NCBI GenBank assembly: GCA_034766995.1
Contig: CM068318.1
Coordinates: 2,682,501 to 2,746,500, forward strand
Direction of reading: 5' to 3'
DNA length: 64,000 bases
Origin: Acanthacorydalis orientalis
Lineage: Eukaryota; Arthropoda; Insecta; Megaloptera; Corydalidae
Within the stretch, counting starts at the first letter, position 1; every line of letters starts with the position of its first letter. Under the pieces are notes generated by a model. That model made no database searches, was not told the origin of the DNA, and saw only the letters and a program-made list of their open reading frames with translations. The position numbers and the translations under genes are program-made. This document shows positions 59,303 to 64,000 of the stretch, in pieces.

Positions 59303-59672
59303 GGCGTACAGATCAATTCGGTGCCTTTTTGATGGCAGGTTTGAATCGACGGAGTCGTCAATGTATTTCTATTCTACTCTTTTAGCATTTTTTCCTATCT
59401 CATACATGACAACACCTTCTTCCAAAGCTTAACAAATCATTCCCACGACTTCGATATCATTTTTTCAACTGCAATACCTAATATACTGTTTTTCGCACTC
59501 TATAATATTCACTACTGTCTTGTGATGTTATTCCAACTGCTTGGACAACATACACAGAGTTTTAAATGTTTATATTGATATTTCAAGAATGTAAAACGAC
59601 GAAAAAAATGTATTAATTTGAGAAAGAGTTAAGATTGATTCAATTTAAAGGTACAGAATTAATTTTTACATC
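59303..59672 (-). repeat. F2 element, complete copy with TA duplication
   Basis: On the minus strand it starts GATGTAAAAATTAATTCTGT and ends, with the inverted partner GGCGTACAGATCAATTCGGT, at 59303. The 26-bp ends agree at about 19 positions. TA flanks both sides (59301-59302, 59673-59674). At 370 bp this defines the full F2 length. In the minus-strand frame VVGMIC, stop, ALEEGVVMYEIGKNAKRVE matches the long copies at 18654 and 57982. Confidence 0.75.
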
Positions 59673-59719
59673 TAATAATAATCAACCTTTTATTACTAAT
59701 ATAATTTTAAATATCAATT

Positions 59720-59890
59720 CAGAAATTAATGTTTCATTCATTCCATAAACAATATTATGTTTCAATCAAAAATCATCAATAAATAATGTCTGGTCATTCA
59801 TTGATTGATAATTATTTATTGGACATTTCTGGTTAGAAAATCCGTTTACAGTTTGCGAGCTAAATGAAAAATTTATTTGTAAATCATTTA
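59720..59890. repeat. F1 palindrome without centre
   Basis: The left arm AATGTTTCATTCATTCCATA, CAATCAAAAATCATCAATAA directly meets the right arm TTGATTGATAATTATTTATT, GGACATTTCTGGTTAGAAAA, CAGTTTGCGAGCTAAATGAA. The central third is missing, leaving a tight hairpin. Confidence 0.6.
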
Positions 59891-59939
59891 AGTTGCTAAA
59901 AAAAACATTTTATTAACCACTGACTAAATACTTCGTTTC

Positions 59940-61050
59940 AATTACAAAAAAAATAATTTAAATGAACATAACGATCAGAACGTTAATAGAAAATTAAATA
60001 GATTAGCGGATTCGAGAGTTAAAAGAGGCAAAGTACGAATATAGTTACAATTTTATGAAATTTTCGTCATGTTTAAATAAAACTGTTAAGAGTTCATATA
60101 CTCGAATAATTTTTGTACAGAGCAATTATTTAATTACACCTTGGAAATAATTCAGAATTTACCGACAGCTGTTCTAATATTGAAATTGTAATTAGTTCCA
60201 TTTTAAATATTTGCAGAGGAAACTCGATGCGGAAGTCTTTTAGAAATTTCCTCCTGCTCTGAATCGACCGACTCGAACCCACATGAATATATTAACTCGT
60301 AGAAACAACAATAATACATGAGACGTCGACACTGATTTTTGAAATAATTCATCGGATTTATTAATAACGAAACATCTCGATATTAAACTGAAAATAGTTA
60401 CAAAAAATGCACTAAAATTAATCAAACTAATGCGATATTTTTGTGCAGGACAAGATCGAGCAAACAGTCGAAGATGTATGAAAAAACGTGCACGTAGGTA
60501 AAAAAAAATACATCAGATCGGACACAATGGATTTCTATGACGTCTTTCTTTTATCAGAAAAGACGACACACGCATCGAAAATATTAAAAAATACATCAAT
60601 CGCTACACGAGACGAACGAACGGATGAGCTCTGCGCATTGTTGTTCTCAGACTGAGACACTATTTCTTGATTGTATGCGAAAAAAAAAATGTTCAACGAT
60701 TTGATAACGTTTGTGTTACTATGCAGATTCTTAATGCGATCAAAGGATCGAATAACTTTCACGTTTGTTAAAATGATAATGTTTTGTCTGTTTTGAAATA
60801 TCTTGTTATAAACGTATTTTCTTTGATGATAATATCAGTGTAATCAGAAATCTCTTTAAATGAAGTCAACATACAATATGAAAGGATGATTAGAAGACGT
60901 TTTATTGAAATTGCATCAATGTACTTCTCGAAAAATCAAATAAAACGGTTATATATCTGTTCGAAATTTGCATTATCTCTACGCACCGAGGAATATTTTA
61001 TTTATCACAATTTGAATAATGGATTCTTCAATTTTCTTACATAAATTCAA
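59940..61050. other. Non-coding stretch, nothing assigned
   Basis: AT-rich with a small CG-enriched patch at 60590-60640. No repeat match and no domain-bearing frame. Confidence 0.35.
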
Positions 61051-61054
61051 ATAT

Positions 61055-61140
61055 AGATTCGCAAATTAATTTTTCACTCATTCCATAAATCACGAACATT
61101 TCTTCTGATCAAAAATATCCAATGATTAATTCAATCTGTG
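61055..61140 (-). repeat. F1 left-arm fragment
   Basis: GCAAATTAATTTTTCACTCA, TTCCATAAATCACGAACATT and TTCTGATCAAAAATATCCAA match the F1 left arm. Confidence 0.55.
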
Positions 61141-61510
61141 TTTTTTAAAGGATGCACTATGAATCATCAAATATCTAAATGAACAAATGTCCTAATTATC
61201 CCATATCCTATTTGCTGAATGCCTTAGTTATTGATTTTTAGTATTAGTACATGCTTGAATAATAGAATATTTGAATTACCCAATTCTTAAATTACCAAAG
61301 CCTTAAATTTACAAACTGTCAAGTATTTGAATTAAGAAATGATTCAATTATCAAATTTATGAATTACTGAATATTTAAATTATCGAACGTCTGAATTATT
61401 AAATACTCAAGTTACTTAAACTTTCAATTATTAGTTATCCACATAATCGAATATTTGAATTAATTAATTACCGAATTACTAAATACTTTAACTATCAAAT
61501 TCAAAATTTG
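61140..61510. repeat. Degenerate ATTATCGAAT-type low-complexity repeat
   Basis: Loose repeats such as TTACCCAATTCTTAAATTAC, AATTATCAAATTTATGAATT, ACTGAATATTTAAATTATCG and AATTACCGAATTACTAAATA at about 12-24-bp spacing. Same style as 42420-42640. Confidence 0.55.
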
Positions 61511-62079
61511 TCACGGATTAAAAGTTGATTTTTGAAAATAAAAACATGAAAATATATTTCAGTGATTAGAATTTTAACATCGTTCGATTATGTAATACTT
61601 TGTGTATTGTGTACTCTGAAGAGACAGTATATTCGGATCCAGTTTTCGAATATCATCCCTGTAATAACAACTTTGTATGATTACTACAATCTACTTCTCT
61701 CTACTCACAAATTCAACCAGAAAACATCCGTTTACTAAATAGTGGGACTTATTGGTTACACAGTAACCAGTAATCCTCTGGATACGCATCCTCTATAAAT
61801 ATTTATGCACGAGGAAGTGGTATTTTAATGCTACACTTACTACACAGACGTTAATACTACAATTATATGATACATACACACATCTTATGTTTAATTCTAT
61901 AAGTTGTTTGAGAACTATTTCGTGTCTACTGTCAACAAAACTTCGGTGTTTTCTTTTTTAAAAAAAAAACAGTATTTCTAGACTATTAATACACTTCTTA
62001 AACGAATTGGATCTGTAAATATTCTGTACTGAGTGTACGAATCGACGAATAATGAAATTTTACGACCGAACCTATCAAT

Positions 62080-62310
62080 AAAACAAGTATATGCGAGTTA
62101 AATCGAACCTCCGCACGACATGTCTTGTTCGGGATAATGTTATTGTATTTAATGTTCATCAACAGGCGTTATTTTCGTTTCGAGACTCGAGCACAGTCAA
62201 ACGTGGATGTGGGAGGCGAACGGCAGTCTTTAAATTCACATCCCGGCGACATCTGTCTAGATTCAGAGACATCTGTCGGGCGAGACTGAGAAATTCACTC
62301 TCATGAGTCT
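62080..62310. other. CpG-richer island, function unknown
   Basis: CG-enriched block (GTGGGAGGCGAACGGCAG, TCCCGGCGACATCTGTC) with a 71-codon frame lacking any motif. It contains a near-repeat of GACATCTGTC(T/G). Confidence 0.2.
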
Positions 62311-62597
62311 TCCACCACAGACGAACAATTTAAATTCACACTCTCCCTACGAAAATTATGTTCAATACTGTCAACTTCGAAGATATTTATTTTGATTAAA
62401 AAAAAATATGCGCGGCTCGTGTTTATTTCGGATACAGAACTTCGAGAAACTGGTTAAACTTAATTAAGTGAGAAGTCGAATATCAGAACAAATGCTTGTG
62501 TTTTTATGTATGAAATATAATTTATTACTCGACGTACGAATGGAAAGAAGTTAAAATGATCATCTGTATCAAAAAGTTTTGGTAACGTTGCTCGAAT

Positions 62598-62680
62598 TCA
62601 CTTTCATAAATGAATTTCTAAACCTAATTCTATATTTTATTGAACGAAATTGTTCAATAATTGATTCTACTGATTCGTAT
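62598..62680 (-). repeat. F1 left-arm fragment
   Basis: TTCACTTTCATAAATGAATT, TATTGAACGAAATTGTTCAA, TAATTGATTC correspond to the F1 left arm, degenerate. Confidence 0.45.
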
Positions 62681-62689
62681 TTCCATTAA

Positions 62690-62910
62690 AAAAATTAGAT
62701 CCTGTTTATATTGTTTGATAATTAAGACATTGCATAATTTCTAGAATAAGCGACTTAACCATTCAATAATTGATGTATTTGATAATTTGTAATTTTAATA
62801 ATACAGGTGTTTGGTAACTCAAACATTCGATAATCCAGGTATCTGATAGTTTAGATTTTAGACAATTTAGACGTTCAGTAATAGAGATATTCTATAATTT
62901 CGACATTTGA
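62690..62910. repeat. Degenerate low-complexity repeat, inverted orientation
   Basis: CATTCGATAATCCAGGTATC, TGATAGTTTAG and CATTCAATAATTGATG-type units read, in reverse complement, like the 42420 and 61140 blocks (GATTATCGAATGTTTGAG). Confidence 0.5.
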
Positions 62911-62919
62911 TAAGCATTA

Positions 62920-64000
62920 TTTTTTTTAATTATTTTAATAATTGATCATTGAATTTATTCGATTTCTCAGAGAAGTCTACTGACATTTTTTTCAAACAAT
63001 TAACAAATTAAGCTAGAAAAATGGTTTAAGATTCAATCTTTTCTTCTGATACTAATTCGCCTCACTTTATTCATTGCAAAAAAATATATATAATGATGTT
63101 TTCTGATAATAATTACATGATTCATCATACACACACACACACAATACTAAAACCGTTCAAGAAACGCAACTTATTGAACTCAGACCGTGTATTTACTAAC
63201 AGCTAATTTCCTTGATACGCACAGAATGCGTCCACGATACAGCCACAATTCTCGTTCATTATTTATTCTTTTTACGAAGCGTACAAATGCAGCTCTCTTA
63301 TGTGAACACCAGTGGATTATAAAAGACACAAGTGGAATACATTCCGGAATGAAAAGAGCTCTTATTAACGGATTTCATTGCAGGAAAAAATCGATTCGAA
63401 AAAAAAAACGCCATGCACACAATATGACGAACAGTGGTGCGTGGTTCGGTGAATTATATCGTCGCGAATCACTCGATATTCGCATTGTCAATGCAGATAA
63501 CACTTTTGCGAATTCAAACGGTATGTTAATCATTTTTATTGGCAGACGATTCGCTGTTCTATGAAATATATGCAAACGGCACTATCGCCTTGTACAATGA
63601 TATTAAACTGAATGCGATTAGTTCGGTGGAGTTTTGTAACTAATCTGCAACTAAAACTGCATATGTTCGCTCGAGCATTATCCAGTTGATTTAATGATTT
63701 TAAGTGGGTACATAACTGCTGATACTCAAAATGAAATTGCTACTTTATGTCATAATTCCGAGTCGTGTCGACGTGCACGCTGTTTTAGTTCGGTACTGAA
63801 ATTATCCTTAAGTAATTAATTAGCACTGTCAGTGTTTATATAAATAATCATGATTTATTTTATTGTCTCTCATCCTGCTTTCACAGTTCGCACGTTTAAA
63901 AATATGATATCGTGTGAACTGTTTATTTATTTAACTTTTTTTAAAAAAATCGTTTATGTATTAGAAATCGATATATTGAGAAAAAAAAACGAAAATCGTA
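62920..64000. other. Right-edge stretch, no supported gene
   Basis: Contains a slightly CG-richer part at 63180-63600 with overlapping open frames on both strands (125 codons plus, 66 codons minus). Neither has a domain, signal peptide or splice context that supports it. An (AC)n run lies at 63130-63143. Confidence 0.35.

Noticed and set aside
63187..63564. 125-codon plus-strand open frame, the longest non-repetitive frame near the right edge
   Set aside because: It begins at a GTG, has no domain, signal peptide or splice context, and an overlapping minus-strand frame is equally open.

Overview
This window is AT-rich eukaryotic nuclear DNA, most likely from an insect. The evidence is the number of decayed mariner and piggyBac elements, non-LTR retrotransposon tails, spliced small secreted-protein genes with GT-AG introns, and a very high density of (AT)n microsatellites (about 35 tracts of roughly 40 bp or more). 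The order cannot be fixed from sequence alone. No large protein-coding gene, tRNA, rRNA or CRISPR array was seen. Most open frames are translated (AT)n tracts.

Layout. 0-5 kb: a decayed cecropia-type mariner lying between two (AT)n arrays. 5-13 kb: a 313-bp tandem triplication, a 134-bp direct duplication, a DD34D mariner C-terminal remnant next to a palindromic element, and a 195-bp tandem duplication. 13-24 kb: mariner scraps, a composite tandem block of microsatellites, CpG-richer islands, and an inverted pair of ends built of 14-bp G-rich units. 25-33 kb: a piggyBac-like remnant, a dense field of palindromic repeats, a small secreted-protein gene on the minus strand, a seven-unit tandem array of a palindromic element, and an internally deleted mariner. 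33-37 kb: a two-exon secreted-protein gene on the plus strand, a 141-bp piggyBac MITE, a near-perfect 126-bp-arm hairpin, and two inverted LINE tails. 38-46 kb: more palindromic repeats, a LINE ORF2 C-terminal remnant, and a piggyBac element with the transposase N-terminus. 46-64 kb: mostly repeats, including a 438-bp mariner, several palindromic elements and low-complexity ATTATCGAAT-type DNA.

Three dispersed families recur and are named here for convenience. F1 is an imperfect palindrome of about 300-400 bp, found in more than 20 places. F2 is an element of about 370 bp with 26-bp terminal inverted repeats, found in six places. F3 is a palindrome of about 190-210 bp whose arm begins near TTAGGCTTCCACATG, with one locus expanded into a tandem array. 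All three appear to sit at TA dinucleotides, and several split (AT)n arrays.

The only convincing host genes are two small, related secreted cysteine-containing proteins in opposite orientation (minus strand 30198-29992; plus strand 33735-34240). The window otherwise reads as intergenic or intronic DNA dominated by dead TA- and TTAA-inserting transposons. Its most unusual features are the satellite-like array, the long hairpin, the uncharacterised palindromic families and the secreted pair.
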